From Gluconobacter sphaericus NBRC 12467 (lineage in GTDB: Bacteria > Pseudomonadota > Alphaproteobacteria > Acetobacterales > Acetobacteraceae), in the NCBI RefSeq assembly GCF_006539125.1, contig NZ_BJMK01000011.1, forward strand, positions 1 to 57,815: DNA of 57,815 nt. The letters run 5' to 3'. The position numbers and the translations under genes are program-made. This document shows positions 28,819 through 37,832 of this stretch, piece after piece (positions within the stretch are counted from its first letter, which is position 1; each line of letters starts with the position of its first letter). A model generated the notes under the pieces. That model did not search any database and was not told where the DNA came from. It was given only the letters and a program-made list of their open reading frames with translations.

Positions 28819-30356
28819 TGGTAAAGTCCCTCATGTGTAACAGTGGCTTCAAATGTGCCAAACCGCTGTTCGAGCGCCCATTGCAGACGAGCTTTCTCGC
28901 TGGTTTTCAGGAAAATCGTACAGGTACCGGATACAGCGGGCAGCGTCCCGCAGGCTGGCACGAACTGTCCCAGCTGATGATCGGACCACAGACTTTCTCC
29001 TGGAACGAAGGCGTATTCCAACCCGGTGCGGGACAGGGTTTTCAGATCGGCATAGGACAAGTCGTAAGTCTGAGCCGCGCGGACATATTCCTGCGTCAGA
29101 TCGCCCCGTGAGACGCCCTCGTCATCCGTGGAAAGCGCCATCGGCACGCTAGCCCTGCGATAAAGACCAAACGGATGGGCAGAGCCCTTGATACCAAGAA
29201 TTTCGTCATTGCTGGTCAGGTTGATTTCCACCATCACATGGCGTCGTGCCATCTCGGCCAGAAGTGATGCCGGATCGTCCTCAAGCGCCACATCCACGCC
29301 ATGCCCAATACGGCTGGCTCCCGCCACATCAATGGCAGCGCGGATGTGGTGACGCAGACCTTCAGTAGGGACGAGACCAGTCGTCAGTTCGCCGGCATGC
29401 AGGCTCAGTTTCACGCCCGGAGTGACGCCGTTCAGGAAATGAAACATCCGCATATGCAGGTCATAATCGCGCATGGCAGTCGGATCGTCTTCGGGCGCCA
29501 CAATGTTAAGCCCGACAAAGCGCGGATCGGCTTTCACGGTCGCATAACCGGCATCAAGCTGCGCATAAACAGCCTGCGGCGGTAATGTGCGCCGGGTCTG
29601 GAACAGATAGCGCACCGTCACCGCGCATCCGGGATGAGCCTGCAAGGTCCCGCATTTCAGCACATCCCGAGCCTGCACTTCCATCTGGTCCGTCGCAGCG
29701 CGGGCTTTCTGCACCAGTTCTGGAATTTCCGGCATAAGCGCGTGGTGCGCGGCCGCGAAGTCGTCACCCTTCAGCGGATGATGGAAACCCGCGCCAATCA
29801 TCCCGCCAATCCCGGGCGAAATCATCAGCTCCAGATAGGTCACATGGTCACGGGCCGCCCGGTCACGCGCTTCAGCCAGCATATCGCCCGAATGCGCATC
29901 ATCGATGGAACCAAACCGGGCGAATGTCGCGAAGAAATGGTCATGCCCAGAGGCATCGCCAGGAGCGGGCACGAAGTCCCGCATGGACAGCGCATCGATC
30001 AGGACATTTTCCGTTTCCTCATGATGCGACAGTTCGGCAGCCGGAAACTCCCCCTCTCCCGGATGTGTACAGGCATGGTCGAGAATGCGTTTTTCCTTCA
30101 GCGACACGCACAGGCCATCGTGCGCGGCCCAGTTCAGCATGTTTTCGGCATAGATTGCACCAACCAGATGGTTGTGCAGGTCCGCCCCTTTCGGGAAGGC
30201 ACGGAGGAACATGTTCAACCGGACCGGATCATTCCGGATGCGGTCATAAACCTGTGTGACAGACTGCGGAGCAGCATGTACAGCCGGAATCATCGTCAAA
30301 GCAGAAGTCATACCCAGAACAACAGCGGGCAGAACATGAAAGAAAGAATGTCGCAT
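28815..30356 (-). CDS. Exported adenosine deaminase
   Basis: Metal-dependent deaminase of the adenosine deaminase family, about 513 residues with a signal peptide (FFHVLPAVVLGMTSALTMIPAVHA), so predicted periplasmic. Zinc ligands are seen in DLHNHLVGAIY, and the catalytic HAGE is in LSLHAGELTTG. IGHGVDV and LSTDDEGVSR give the third His and the catalytic Asp pair. The length exceeds cytoplasmic adenosine deaminase (about 340) and resembles secreted growth-factor-type enzymes with added N-terminal and internal segments. The start at 30356 is preferred because it begins the signal peptide; ATG 30377 is possible. It is coupled to the purine permease gene downstream and divergent from queG. Confidence 0.9.
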   Translation of the reverse strand: MRHSFFHVLPAVVLGMTSALTMIPAVHAAPQSVTQVYDRIRNDPVRLNMFLRAFPKGADLHNHLVGAIYAENMLNWAAHDGLCVSLKEKRILDHACTHPGEGEFPAAELSHHEETENVLIDALSMRDFVPAPGDASGHDHFFATFARFGSIDDAHSGDMLAEARDRAARDHVTYLELMISPGIGGMIGAGFHHPLKGDDFAAAHHALMPEIPELVQKARAATDQMEVQARDVLKCGTLQAHPGCAVTVRYLFQTRRTLPPQAVYAQLDAGYATVKADPRFVGLNIVAPEDDPTAMRDYDLHMRMFHFLNGVTPGVKLSLHAGELTTGLVPTEGLRHHIRAAIDVAGASRIGHGVDVALEDDPASLLAEMARRHVMVEINLTSNDEILGIKGSAHPFGLYRRASVPMALSTDDEGVSRGDLTQEYVRAAQTYDLSYADLKTLSRTGLEYAFVPGESLWSDHQLGQFVPACGTLPAVSGTCTIFLKTSEKARLQWALEQRFGTFEATVTHEGLYQ

Positions 30357-30513
30357 GGCGCGACGATGCCGCCCCATCTCCGACGTGGCAAGCCATTTTC
30401 AGATCATGACAAATCCTGTCTGCATCAGCGGTTCCGGACAGCAGAAAAGCTGGTCCGTCTGCGTCCCTGATGGCATAACGGCTCCCCGTTCACCGGCGAG
30501 ACCTGTTCCTTCA

Positions 30514-31572
30514 ATGCCTACCTCCCCAAAACCCGATACAGGGCTTGAAGCCCGAATTGCGGCACATGCCCTGCATCTCGGTTTCGACGCGGTCGGATTT
30601 TGCAAGGCGGAACTCGGGCCGGAAGTGGCTCGGAACCTGCGGGAATTCGTCGCGCAGGGCTATCATGGCACGATGGATTGGATGGAAACGCGTATCGAGG
30701 AACGCTCCCACCCACAGGCCCTGTGGCCCGAAGTCCGAAGTGTAATTTCGCTCGGCCTGTCCTACGCCCCTGCCGAAGGACCGACAACCAATCCCGAGTG
30801 CGGCAATATCTCCGTCTATGCCCGTAACCGGGACTACCATGACGTCATCAAAGGAATGCTCAAACATCTGGCGCAGTTCGTCGTGAAGTTGGGTGGCCCG
30901 GAGACGCAAGTAAAGGTCTTCGTGGATACAGCTCCTGTCTCCGAGCGGGCACTGGCGGAAAAAGCTCATCTTGGCTGGACGGGAAAGCATACCTGTCTCG
31001 TGTCGCGTGAGCATGGGTCATGGCTGCTGCTGGGCGAAATCTATACCACGCTGGAACTGACACCGTCTGCCCCCATGGGTGGAGGCTGTGGTTCCTGCAC
31101 GCGCTGCCTAACCGCCTGCCCGACAGAAGCCTTCACAGGGCCGGGGAAGATGGATGCACGCCGCTGCATCTCATATCTGACGATCGAGCATAAAGGCCCG
31201 ATCCCGCATGAACTACGGCCAAAAATCGGCAATCACATCTATGGCTGCGATGATTGTCTGGCCGTCTGTCCATGGAACCGCTTTGCAGAAAGCGCGCGGC
31301 ACATCAAGCTTCAGGCCCGCCCGGAGCTGATTGCACCAAAACTCGACGGACTGGTGCGACTGGATGATGCGACATTCCGGACGTTTTTTGCTGGCTCTCC
31401 GGTCAAACGGATCGGACGCAACCGGTTCGTACGTAACGTCCTGATCGCGATCGGCAACTCGGCCGATCCGTCGCTCATATCTTCTGCGCGGGAGCTGCTG
31501 AGTGATCCGGATCCTGATGTTTCAGAAACCGCGCAATGGGCTTTGAACCGCCTTGAGGCACAACCGAAATGA
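30514..31572 (+). CDS. queG: Epoxyqueuosine reductase
   Basis: Last enzyme of queuosine synthesis, a cobalamin and iron-sulfur protein that reduces epoxyqueuosine in tRNA. It has about 352 residues. The N-terminal half has FDAVGFCKAE and YHGTMDWMETRIEERSHP. Two ferredoxin-type clusters follow: GSCTRCLTACPTEAF and YGCDDCLAVCPWNRFAE. A HEAT-like C-terminal segment (GNSADPSLISSARELLSDP) closes it. I chose ATG 30514 because homology begins there; no good ribosome-binding site is seen, and the open frame extends upstream to 30355. It works with queA and tgt encoded 3-5 kb away. The RHH gene overlaps its stop by four bases. Confidence 0.95.
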   Translation: MPTSPKPDTGLEARIAAHALHLGFDAVGFCKAELGPEVARNLREFVAQGYHGTMDWMETRIEERSHPQALWPEVRSVISLGLSYAPAEGPTTNPECGNISVYARNRDYHDVIKGMLKHLAQFVVKLGGPETQVKVFVDTAPVSERALAEKAHLGWTGKHTCLVSREHGSWLLLGEIYTTLELTPSAPMGGGCGSCTRCLTACPTEAFTGPGKMDARRCISYLTIEHKGPIPHELRPKIGNHIYGCDDCLAVCPWNRFAESARHIKLQARPELIAPKLDGLVRLDDATFRTFFAGSPVKRIGRNRFVRNVLIAIGNSADPSLISSARELLSDPDPDVSETAQWALNRLEAQPK

Positions 31573-31799
31573 GTGATCTCGTCAAACGTAGTCTGTCTCT
31601 GTCAGGACACCGGACGTCCGTGGCACTGGAACCCGAGTTCTGGACGGTACTGGACGCGATGGCCGCAGTCCGCCAGCAGAGCTTTGCGTCTCTGGTGGCT
31701 TCTCTCGATGCCGCGCGACCACCAGAGCGCCCACTGGCTTCAGCCCTGCGGGTTGCAGCGCTGATACATCTTCAGAAACACGTCCAGACGAGCGGTTAG
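31569..31799 (+). CDS. Ribbon-helix-helix domain protein
   Basis: A 76-residue protein that is almost entirely one ribbon-helix-helix fold. KRSLSLSGHRTSVALEP gives the DNA-contacting strand, EFWTVLDAMAAVRQQ the first helix, and SFASLVASLD the second. It looks like the alphaproteobacterial RHH_4 group, often found as a small protein of unknown target. It is coupled to queG by a four-base ATGA overlap. Its stop overlaps the stop region of the convergent membrane protein gene by four bases. Possible roles are dimeric DNA binding and local regulation; nothing in the sequence names the operator. Confidence 0.85.
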   Translation: MSDLVKRSLSLSGHRTSVALEPEFWTVLDAMAAVRQQSFASLVASLDAARPPERPLASALRVAALIHLQKHVQTSG

Positions 31800-32152
31800 C
31801 TTCCGCCGCTTTTCGCCGAAAGGCCCAGCCAATCCGGATGTTGACGTTCGATCCAGCGCAGGAGGCGGCCCTGAAGGCGACGGAAGAGCGGAATATCCTG
31901 CGCAAGCAACATCACGCCGATCGGCAGCATCCACAGACCCAGAACAGGCAGGATGGACAGAACGCCGCCCAGCATGAAAAGCACGCCTGCCGGAATCCGA
32001 ACCCATTTATGATCCGCTTCCCGCAACCAGTTCAGCACTTTCTGCAGCCACATTGGCAGACGCTTGATCAAAAGATCCATCAGTTCATCATCAGAGCGGA
32101 AAGGGATCGAAGTAGCAGTCTGGATCAAGGTGGGCATAAAAATATCCGTCAT
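31796..32152 (-). CDS. Small uncharacterised membrane protein
   Basis: A 118-residue protein with two close hydrophobic segments (VRIPAGVLFMLGGVLSILPVL and GLWMLPIGVMLLAQDIP) followed by a basic amphipathic tail (FRRLQGRLLRWIERQHPDWLG). This looks like a common small alphaproteobacterial membrane protein of unknown function. The start may be 32152 or, four to five codons later, 32137; neither has a strong ribosome-binding site. It is convergent with the RHH gene, overlapping it by four bases at the stops. Confidence 0.7.
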   Translation of the reverse strand: MTDIFMPTLIQTATSIPFRSDDELMDLLIKRLPMWLQKVLNWLREADHKWVRIPAGVLFMLGGVLSILPVLGLWMLPIGVMLLAQDIPLFRRLQGRLLRWIERQHPDWLGLSAKSGGS

Positions 32153-32315
32153 GAAACGAACAGAAGAACCTGCGCCTCAAAAGCATGAGACAGCGATAAG
32201 TTCGTAACTCCCAGCTTATACCACACCGCAAGCCCGGACGGTTGGCGCATCAGCACCTACACCCAGCCTGCGATCTGTCATTTGCCGCTGTGAGCGGGCG
32301 TGCTAGGTTGATGAC

Positions 32316-33146
32316 ATGGCTATCTGGGGCAAGATGTTCGGTGGTGTCGCGGGCTTCGCGGTTGGTGGTCCTTTCGGAGCACTGATGGGCGCAGCGCTGG
32401 GGCATGCCGCCGATAACGGTTCGCTACTCAAGCCCTCAACGGGCGGCTGGAGTGAGCGCTTTCCCGCGAATGGCCGTCCCGATCCCAACAGCGCGGCCTT
32501 TTTCGGCGCTGCCAAGATTGCTGCGGCCCTGGGCAAACGAGATCAGCTTTACGCCATCGGCCTTGTTGCCCTGTGCGCGAAGCTGGCGAAGATCGATGGG
32601 CCGGTGAACCGGCACGAAATCAACGCTTTCAAGACCTGCTTCCAGTTCCCCCCCGATAACACCAAGGAAGTCGGCATGCTGTTCGATCGCGCCCGCGACC
32701 GGACGGACGATTTCGAGATGTATGCCCGCGAAATGGGCAAGGCCTATGCCGATAATACGGCGCCGCTTGAGAACCTCATGACGGCACTGTTCCGCATCGC
32801 CCGTGCCGATGCAGGCCCCAGCCGCGAACTTCACCCGAAGGAAATCGATTTTCTGCAGCGCGTTCACGGGGCATTTGGCCTGCCGCCAGGAGCATGGGAC
32901 CGGGCCGAAAGCGGCAACAATCGCGCCGCCAGCGGAAACGAGCCGGATGCCTATCGTATTCTCGGCATCACCCGCAGCGCAACTGACACAGAAATCCGCG
33001 TGCGCTGGCGCACCCTGATCCGCGAACATCATCCGGACGTGCTGGCCCAGAAACCTATGTCAGAGACAGAGCGCAAACGCGCACAGGACCGGGTGGCCCG
33101 CATCAATGCGGCTTGGGACCGGATTAAGCGCGACCGACAGCTTTGA
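32316..33146 (+). CDS. TerB/DnaJ-domain membrane co-chaperone, DjlA-like
   Basis: A 276-residue protein with three parts. Residues about 7-32 are a Gly/Ala-rich hydrophobic segment (GGVAGFAVGGPFGALMGAAL), a likely membrane anchor. Residues about 75-185 form a TerB-like helical domain with acidic metal-type residues (LCAKLAKIDGPVNRHEI, FRIARADAGPSRELHPKE). The C-terminus is a J domain with DAYRILGITRSATDTEIR and the HPD motif in REHHPDVL. That order is the DjlA arrangement, which stimulates DnaK at the membrane. It stands alone here. The 169 bases before it hold no gene that I can see. Confidence 0.9.
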   Translation: MAIWGKMFGGVAGFAVGGPFGALMGAALGHAADNGSLLKPSTGGWSERFPANGRPDPNSAAFFGAAKIAAALGKRDQLYAIGLVALCAKLAKIDGPVNRHEINAFKTCFQFPPDNTKEVGMLFDRARDRTDDFEMYAREMGKAYADNTAPLENLMTALFRIARADAGPSRELHPKEIDFLQRVHGAFGLPPGAWDRAESGNNRAASGNEPDAYRILGITRSATDTEIRVRWRTLIREHHPDVLAQKPMSETERKRAQDRVARINAAWDRIKRDRQL

Positions 33147-33220
33147 TCTTTCGCGCCCCTACGGAAACTTTTTAGACACCCTGAACACAGACCAGTCTCA
33201 ACCGGCAAGAGAGATGTGCC

Positions 33221-33357
33221 ATGGGACTGATCCTTCTTGTAATCCTGATCTCGGTGCGCTGCCGTCATGGCCGTACAGTTCGAAATGGGGCTCCCCCTCC
33301 AGCGGACTTGTCCTGATCGTGGTCGTCGTGATCCTTGTCCTGATGGGACAGATCTGA
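33221..33357 (+). pseudogene. DUF3309 family small membrane protein, frameshifted
   Basis: DUF3309 proteins are about 50 residues with a first hydrophobic strand or helix, LGALPTWPYS, then a second hydrophobic segment ending in LLLLGRI. Here ATG 33221 opens GLILLVILI and then runs out of frame. From 33250 the frame one base back reads LGALPSWPYSSKWG, then GLVLIVVVVILVLMGQI to TGA 33357. Joining the two pieces gives an ordinary family member. A one-base deletion at 33248-33250 is the simplest cause. It could also be a sequencing error. No slippery heptamer is present to support programmed frameshifting. A strong bidirectional terminator follows. Confidence 0.7.
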
Positions 33358-33365
33358 GCATAAAA

Positions 33366-33396
33366 AAAAACCGCGCTCCTTCCAGAGCGCGGTTTT
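33366..33396. terminator. Bidirectional rho-independent terminator
   Basis: Stem CCGCGCTC / GAGCGCGG with a six-base loop, with an A-run on the left and TTTT on the right. It lies between the DUF3309 gene and the convergent mannitol dehydrogenase gene and can end both. Confidence 0.9.
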
Positions 33397-33426
33397 CTGT
33401 TTCAGTCGCTACCCTAAAAGCCGAAT

Positions 33427-34884
33427 TCAGGCCGGGATGGCGGCTTTTACGCCCTTTTCGCGGATGATCTTCCGCAGCACGATGACCTTTTGATCCAGTT
33501 CGGACGTATCCAGATCGCGCCACCCATCGAACGCCGGGAGCTTCAGAGAGCTTTCGAAGTCGTCCGCCTTGGCCAACTTCCATTCGGCGTCGCCATAAGT
33601 CGGCTCGGACGATTCATACGTCCCGCCCTTCTCGTCGCGACCACGCAGCATTTCGAGATAGGATGCAATTCCGAACGCTATGCGTGACAGATCCCGCTTG
33701 TCTTCGATCGCCCGCCGCACGGTTTCCGTCCAGAACACCTGAACCTTGGAACAGCCATCGCTAGCAATCCGGAGCGTCTGGTCCGACATCGCCTTGTTGG
33801 AGAAACGGCTGATGACGCTGTCCCGATAGCCTTCGAGCGTCATGCCTGAAGGCGCCTTCAGGGTCGGGATGACATCCTTGTTGAGATAGTTCTTCAGATT
33901 GCCAAGGAGTTCGCTGTCTTCAATGGCGTCATCCACATTCTCATAGCCGACCAGAATGCCCGGGAAGCAGAGCATGACGTGCCCTGCATTAAGCATTCGG
34001 ATCTTGACGTACTCCCAGTCCGTCACGTCCCCGACCATCTGCACGCCGGCTTTTTCAAGCGGCGGACGGCCATTCGCAAACCGCTCTTCCAGCACCCACT
34101 GATGGAAATCCTCGGCCACCAGCGGCAGGTCGTCATCCAGCCCACTGGCCGCGTTAAGCTTCTTGGCGATTTCCGCCGAGACGGTCGGGGTGATGCGATC
34201 AACCATTCCGTTCGGGAAGGTCGCGTTTTCCTCAATCCACTTCGCCAACTCCGGATCGCGCGCCTTCGCATAGCCAAGGAAGGCCTTGCGGGCGACATTG
34301 CCGTTATGACGCAGGTTATCACAGGACATGACAGTAAATGCCTTACCACCGGCATCCCGACGACGACGCAAGGCCTCGACCACGTAACCGAAAACGGTGG
34401 ACGGCTTTTCCGGGTTCTTGAGGTCGGCCTTTACTGCCGCATTCTCCAGATCGAACGCACCGGTCGTCTCGTTGATGTTGTAGCCGCCTTCCGTGATCGT
34501 CATGGAAACGATGCGGATGGCCGGATCAACAAGATGCTTCAGTACGGCTTCCGGATCGGCCGGGGCAAGCAGGTAGTCACGCAGCGCGCCCATGACGCGC
34601 ACCGTGCTCTTGCCGGACGGAGCCGTCTCGGTCAGGGAATACAGGCAGTCCTGGGCCTTGAATTCCTCGGCTTTTTTCTTTGAACGGTCACTGCCCGTCA
34701 GGCCAACACCAACAATCGCCCAGTCCGGAGCGTGTTCAAGAATCTGCTCGACGTAGAACGCCTCATGGGCTCGAAAAAAGTTACCTACACCGAAATGCAC
34801 GATCCCAGGCTTGATCCCGTCGATGTCATAGGGGGGAGCCTGGACATTGGCAGGAAGAGACTTAAGGGTTTCGCGCGTAATCAT
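33427..34884 (-). CDS. mtlK: Mannitol 2-dehydrogenase, long-chain polyol type
   Basis: NAD(P)-dependent polyol-specific long-chain dehydrogenase, 485 residues, interconverting D-mannitol and D-fructose in the cytoplasm. The N-terminal Rossmann part has GIVHFGVGNFFRAHEAFYV. The catalytic Lys, Asn and His of the family are in VKIRMLNAGHVML. TITEGGYNI and VMSCDNLRHNG are further family blocks. The start ATG at 34884 has GGAG six bases upstream; the longer open frame to 34962 is not needed. Gluconobacter uses such enzymes to keep redox balance and tolerate sugar stress, which supports the taxonomic call. Symbol given by family; cofactor preference is not read from sequence. Confidence 0.93.
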   Translation of the reverse strand: MITRETLKSLPANVQAPPYDIDGIKPGIVHFGVGNFFRAHEAFYVEQILEHAPDWAIVGVGLTGSDRSKKKAEEFKAQDCLYSLTETAPSGKSTVRVMGALRDYLLAPADPEAVLKHLVDPAIRIVSMTITEGGYNINETTGAFDLENAAVKADLKNPEKPSTVFGYVVEALRRRRDAGGKAFTVMSCDNLRHNGNVARKAFLGYAKARDPELAKWIEENATFPNGMVDRITPTVSAEIAKKLNAASGLDDDLPLVAEDFHQWVLEERFANGRPPLEKAGVQMVGDVTDWEYVKIRMLNAGHVMLCFPGILVGYENVDDAIEDSELLGNLKNYLNKDVIPTLKAPSGMTLEGYRDSVISRFSNKAMSDQTLRIASDGCSKVQVFWTETVRRAIEDKRDLSRIAFGIASYLEMLRGRDEKGGTYESSEPTYGDAEWKLAKADDFESSLKLPAFDGWRDLDTSELDQKVIVLRKIIREKGVKAAIPA

Positions 34885-35032
34885 GGAATTCTCCGTGGTT
34901 TCGGGCCGGTCGCTGACGGGGACCGACAAGGCCGGGCATGTGCCATCATAGCCCCGAAACAACGTAAAAACCGAATGACGGTTTCAACAGGAGCCATTTC
35001 GACCTCTGACTGCCCTCCGCGGGACGTCCTGT

Positions 35033-36100
35033 TCAGAGACCTTTTGCGGCACTCGCATCAGAACGCATGAGCACCCCAACAGCCCGTTCGAGATCCTCGC
35101 GGAACAGGGACATCACAAAACGCATCTCAGGACGGGTCTGCTCTTCCAATCGCGGCAGGAGGTCGAGGATTTCCTCGTCTTCGGACTGCTGTTCATGCTG
35201 GTTCTGCTTTGCGCGCAACTGCTCTTCGCAACTATGTGCCAGCCCACGCAGCGCATGACTCAGCCCCTTGTACAAAGGCAGCAGGCCTGTGTTCCCGGTC
35301 GCACGCCCCGTCGCAATGGCACGTGCCACCAGCATCATGTCGGTCAACAGGCGCCGCATCAATCTAGGGAGCGCTGCCAAAACCGGATCGCGCTTTTCCA
35401 GCTCCTTCCAACGCTCGCGCCGTGCCTCGGTCACGGCGTCTTCCAGCTCCTTCAGCAGAGTCACACAATCATCATTCTGGCGCTCGATCACCGCCCAGCC
35501 CGTGTTCTGATCAAGCGCACTTTTGAGAAGCTGATCCATGCGACGCAACAGACACGCGGCCGTATGAAAAGCCTGTTTGCGCGCGCTGTTGTGCAGGATG
35601 CAGAACGACACCACAATCGAAACCGCGACACCGACCACGATGGCCAGGAGCCGCGTTATCATGGGCAGGAACGGACTACCCTGACTCGGGAAAAGATACA
35701 CGATTATCAGCGTAATGCAGGCAAAACGCAGCGTCGGCTGGATGGCGGTCAGGAACACTAGCGGGGCCAGCATGATCCAGAACGGAAGCCAGCGCAGGCC
35801 CGTCATGATCTCCAGAACGACCGCACACACCCCTGCCAGCGCCCCGATCAGCGTACCGCTGATCTGCGCCCGCGCCGTCGTCATGGTTTGGCTAATACTG
35901 GACTGCGTGACGATCAGCGCTGTCACCAACGCCCAGATCATCTCCGGCAGATGTATGAGCGAACCCACAATCCAAGCCACCACGACCGACACCAAAACGC
36001 GGATGGTCTGGCGCGTCGCTGGGCGCATCACTTCGCGCCATCCGCTATGTCGGGGCGGCACGGACAGCCATTTCTGGCCCAGACGTGTCAGAAAGTTCAT
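35033..36100 (-). CDS. FUSC family inner-membrane protein
   Basis: A 355-residue protein of the FUSC/aromatic acid exporter type. The first 175 residues carry six hydrophobic helices, with the family segment RPATRQTIRVLVSVVVAWIV at the start, then ALVTALIVTQSSISQTMTTARAQISGTLIGA split over two helices. The remaining part is a charged cytoplasmic helical region (about 180-355), rich in Arg, Glu and Leu. Full-length FUSC exporters have two membrane halves; this is a single-half form. Probable role is efflux of small acids, but no substrate can be assigned. It is 27 bases upstream of nothing on its own strand except mtlK, 148 bases away. Confidence 0.82.
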   Translation of the reverse strand: MNFLTRLGQKWLSVPPRHSGWREVMRPATRQTIRVLVSVVVAWIVGSLIHLPEMIWALVTALIVTQSSISQTMTTARAQISGTLIGALAGVCAVVLEIMTGLRWLPFWIMLAPLVFLTAIQPTLRFACITLIIVYLFPSQGSPFLPMITRLLAIVVGVAVSIVVSFCILHNSARKQAFHTAACLLRRMDQLLKSALDQNTGWAVIERQNDDCVTLLKELEDAVTEARRERWKELEKRDPVLAALPRLMRRLLTDMMLVARAIATGRATGNTGLLPLYKGLSHALRGLAHSCEEQLRAKQNQHEQQSEDEEILDLLPRLEEQTRPEMRFVMSLFREDLERAVGVLMRSDASAAKGL

Positions 36101-36127
36101 GGCAGCTTTCAGCGCAAGGAAACGGCA

Positions 36128-37708
36128 TCAGTTCCCAAGGAAGGGCACCGGTACCCAGCGGAGTCCGTCATCGTCCTGAACCAGCAGCAGCACTTCCGTC
36201 TTCTTGCGCTCATGCAGACGCTGCACGGCCTTGGCGAAATCATCCGGCGTGTTGATCTGGTCCTGTCCGACCTGTGTGATGACGTTTCCTTCCGCAATCC
36301 CGCGCGATGCAGCGGGGCTTCCGGCCTCGACACGCGAGACGAGAACGCCGCGCTGGTCGTCGGTCAGGGCGTACTGCGTGCGGGCATCAGCATCGATCGA
36401 ACTGACCGTTACACCCAGCTCGCCTAGTGCCGCATGAGGATGTTCGGGCTGATGTGTGTCCGACGGCGGCATGTCCGGCGGCGTAGGCGACTGGCCTAGC
36501 GTAATCGGCAGCGTTTTGAGCGCACCCTTATGCCAGACTGTCAACTGCGCCTTCGCACCAGGCAGGATGGACGCGATGATGCGCGGCATGGTCTGTCCGG
36601 TCACGTCCTGATCGCCCACGCGAGTGATGATATCGCCGACCTCAAGTCCGGCTTTTGCAGCAGGCCCTTTCGGATCGATTTCCGAAATCAGCGTCCCCTT
36701 GCCGTTGGAACCATCCGGCTTGTGAAAATCGAGCGTCTCTGCAATGTCGTTCGTCACGTTCTGGAACTTCAGCCCCATCCAGCCACGGGAGACATGCCCC
36801 GTTCGACGAAGCTGATCGATAATTCCGCGCGCATCATCAGCCGGAATAGCAAAGCCGATGCCAATGGAATCGCCACCCGCGCCACCATAAATCAACGTAT
36901 TGATACCGATGACCTCGCCAGACAGATTGAACAACGGACCACCCGAATTACCGCGATTGATGGCCGCATCGGTCTGGATGTAATCGTCATACAGACCGTG
37001 TTCGACGTTTCGTCCACGCGAAGAAATGATGCCCGCAGTCACAGTCCCATTCAAGCCGAATGGATTTCCGATCGCCAGAACCCAGTCCCCGATCCGCGCC
37101 TTGTCGCTCTGCCCGAGCGGAACGGTCGGGAGCGAATGCTTCGGCTTGACCTCGAGCACTGCCAGATCGACCTGACTGTCACGCCCTACGATCCGAGCCG
37201 GCATTTCCGTCCCGTCCTGAAGCGTCACGCTGACCTGATCCGCTCCTTCAATGACGTGGTTGTTCGTCACGATGATACCGGACGCATCAATGATGAAACC
37301 CGAGCCCAGAGCTTGTTGCCGGCGCGGTGGCTGGTTAGGGGCAGGTTTGTGCTTCAGGTAGTCATGGAAGAACTTTTCCAGCGGGGAGCCCGGCTGGAAC
37401 GGGGGCACCTGCGAGCCGTCCGGAGCGCTGGAATCTGGGCCCTTATCATCATTCTTTGACGGCTTGAGCACTGCGGATGTCGAGACATTTACGACCGAGG
37501 GAAGCAGCCTGTTCGCCAGATCCGCGAAGCTCGGCAGCACGGAGCGCGGCGCCGGGGTCGGCGCCGAAGACGGCTGGCTTGAAGTCGGGGGCGCGCTCTG
37601 GGCAAAAACAGGGCTCACACTCCAGCCGCCCGCGAAGGACAAGGCCATACCGGAAACAGCAAGACAGGCAGCACGACGGGAGCCGAAACGGGCGAGCAGG
37701 TTTTTCAT
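36128..37708 (-). CDS. degP: Periplasmic DegP/HtrA serine protease (Do family)
   Basis: ATP-independent protease and chaperone for misfolded envelope proteins, 526 residues. A signal peptide (AACLAVSGMALSFAGGWSVSPVFA) is followed by a Pro/Ser-rich linker. The trypsin-like domain has His in TNNHVIEGADQ, Asp in DSQVDLAVLEV and Ser in NRGNSGGPLF. The two PDZ domains follow: one beginning VSRGWMGLKFQNV, and a second with LGVTVSSIDADARTQYALTDD. This is the full two-PDZ Do architecture. It lies upstream of the FUSC gene (27 bases), probably in one transcription unit, and is divergent from mrp. Confidence 0.95.
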   Translation of the reverse strand: MKNLLARFGSRRAACLAVSGMALSFAGGWSVSPVFAQSAPPTSSQPSSAPTPAPRSVLPSFADLANRLLPSVVNVSTSAVLKPSKNDDKGPDSSAPDGSQVPPFQPGSPLEKFFHDYLKHKPAPNQPPRRQQALGSGFIIDASGIIVTNNHVIEGADQVSVTLQDGTEMPARIVGRDSQVDLAVLEVKPKHSLPTVPLGQSDKARIGDWVLAIGNPFGLNGTVTAGIISSRGRNVEHGLYDDYIQTDAAINRGNSGGPLFNLSGEVIGINTLIYGGAGGDSIGIGFAIPADDARGIIDQLRRTGHVSRGWMGLKFQNVTNDIAETLDFHKPDGSNGKGTLISEIDPKGPAAKAGLEVGDIITRVGDQDVTGQTMPRIIASILPGAKAQLTVWHKGALKTLPITLGQSPTPPDMPPSDTHQPEHPHAALGELGVTVSSIDADARTQYALTDDQRGVLVSRVEAGSPAASRGIAEGNVITQVGQDQINTPDDFAKAVQRLHERKKTEVLLLVQDDDGLRWVPVPFLGN

Positions 37709-37832
37709 ACCTGCACGCTAACGCAGAACGTGGCCCTTAGTCACCATCCCGCCGTTCAGGATGCGTTTTTGGCCCGGTCATGCTAGGCTCAGAGTCCTTT
37801 CCGATACGATGTTCCCCTGATGAGAGCCCGGC

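Noticed and set aside
33245-33252. Programmed -1 frameshift in the DUF3309 gene
   Set aside because: The sequence at the junction is not a slippery heptamer and no downstream pseudoknot was evident; a deletion or sequencing error is simpler.
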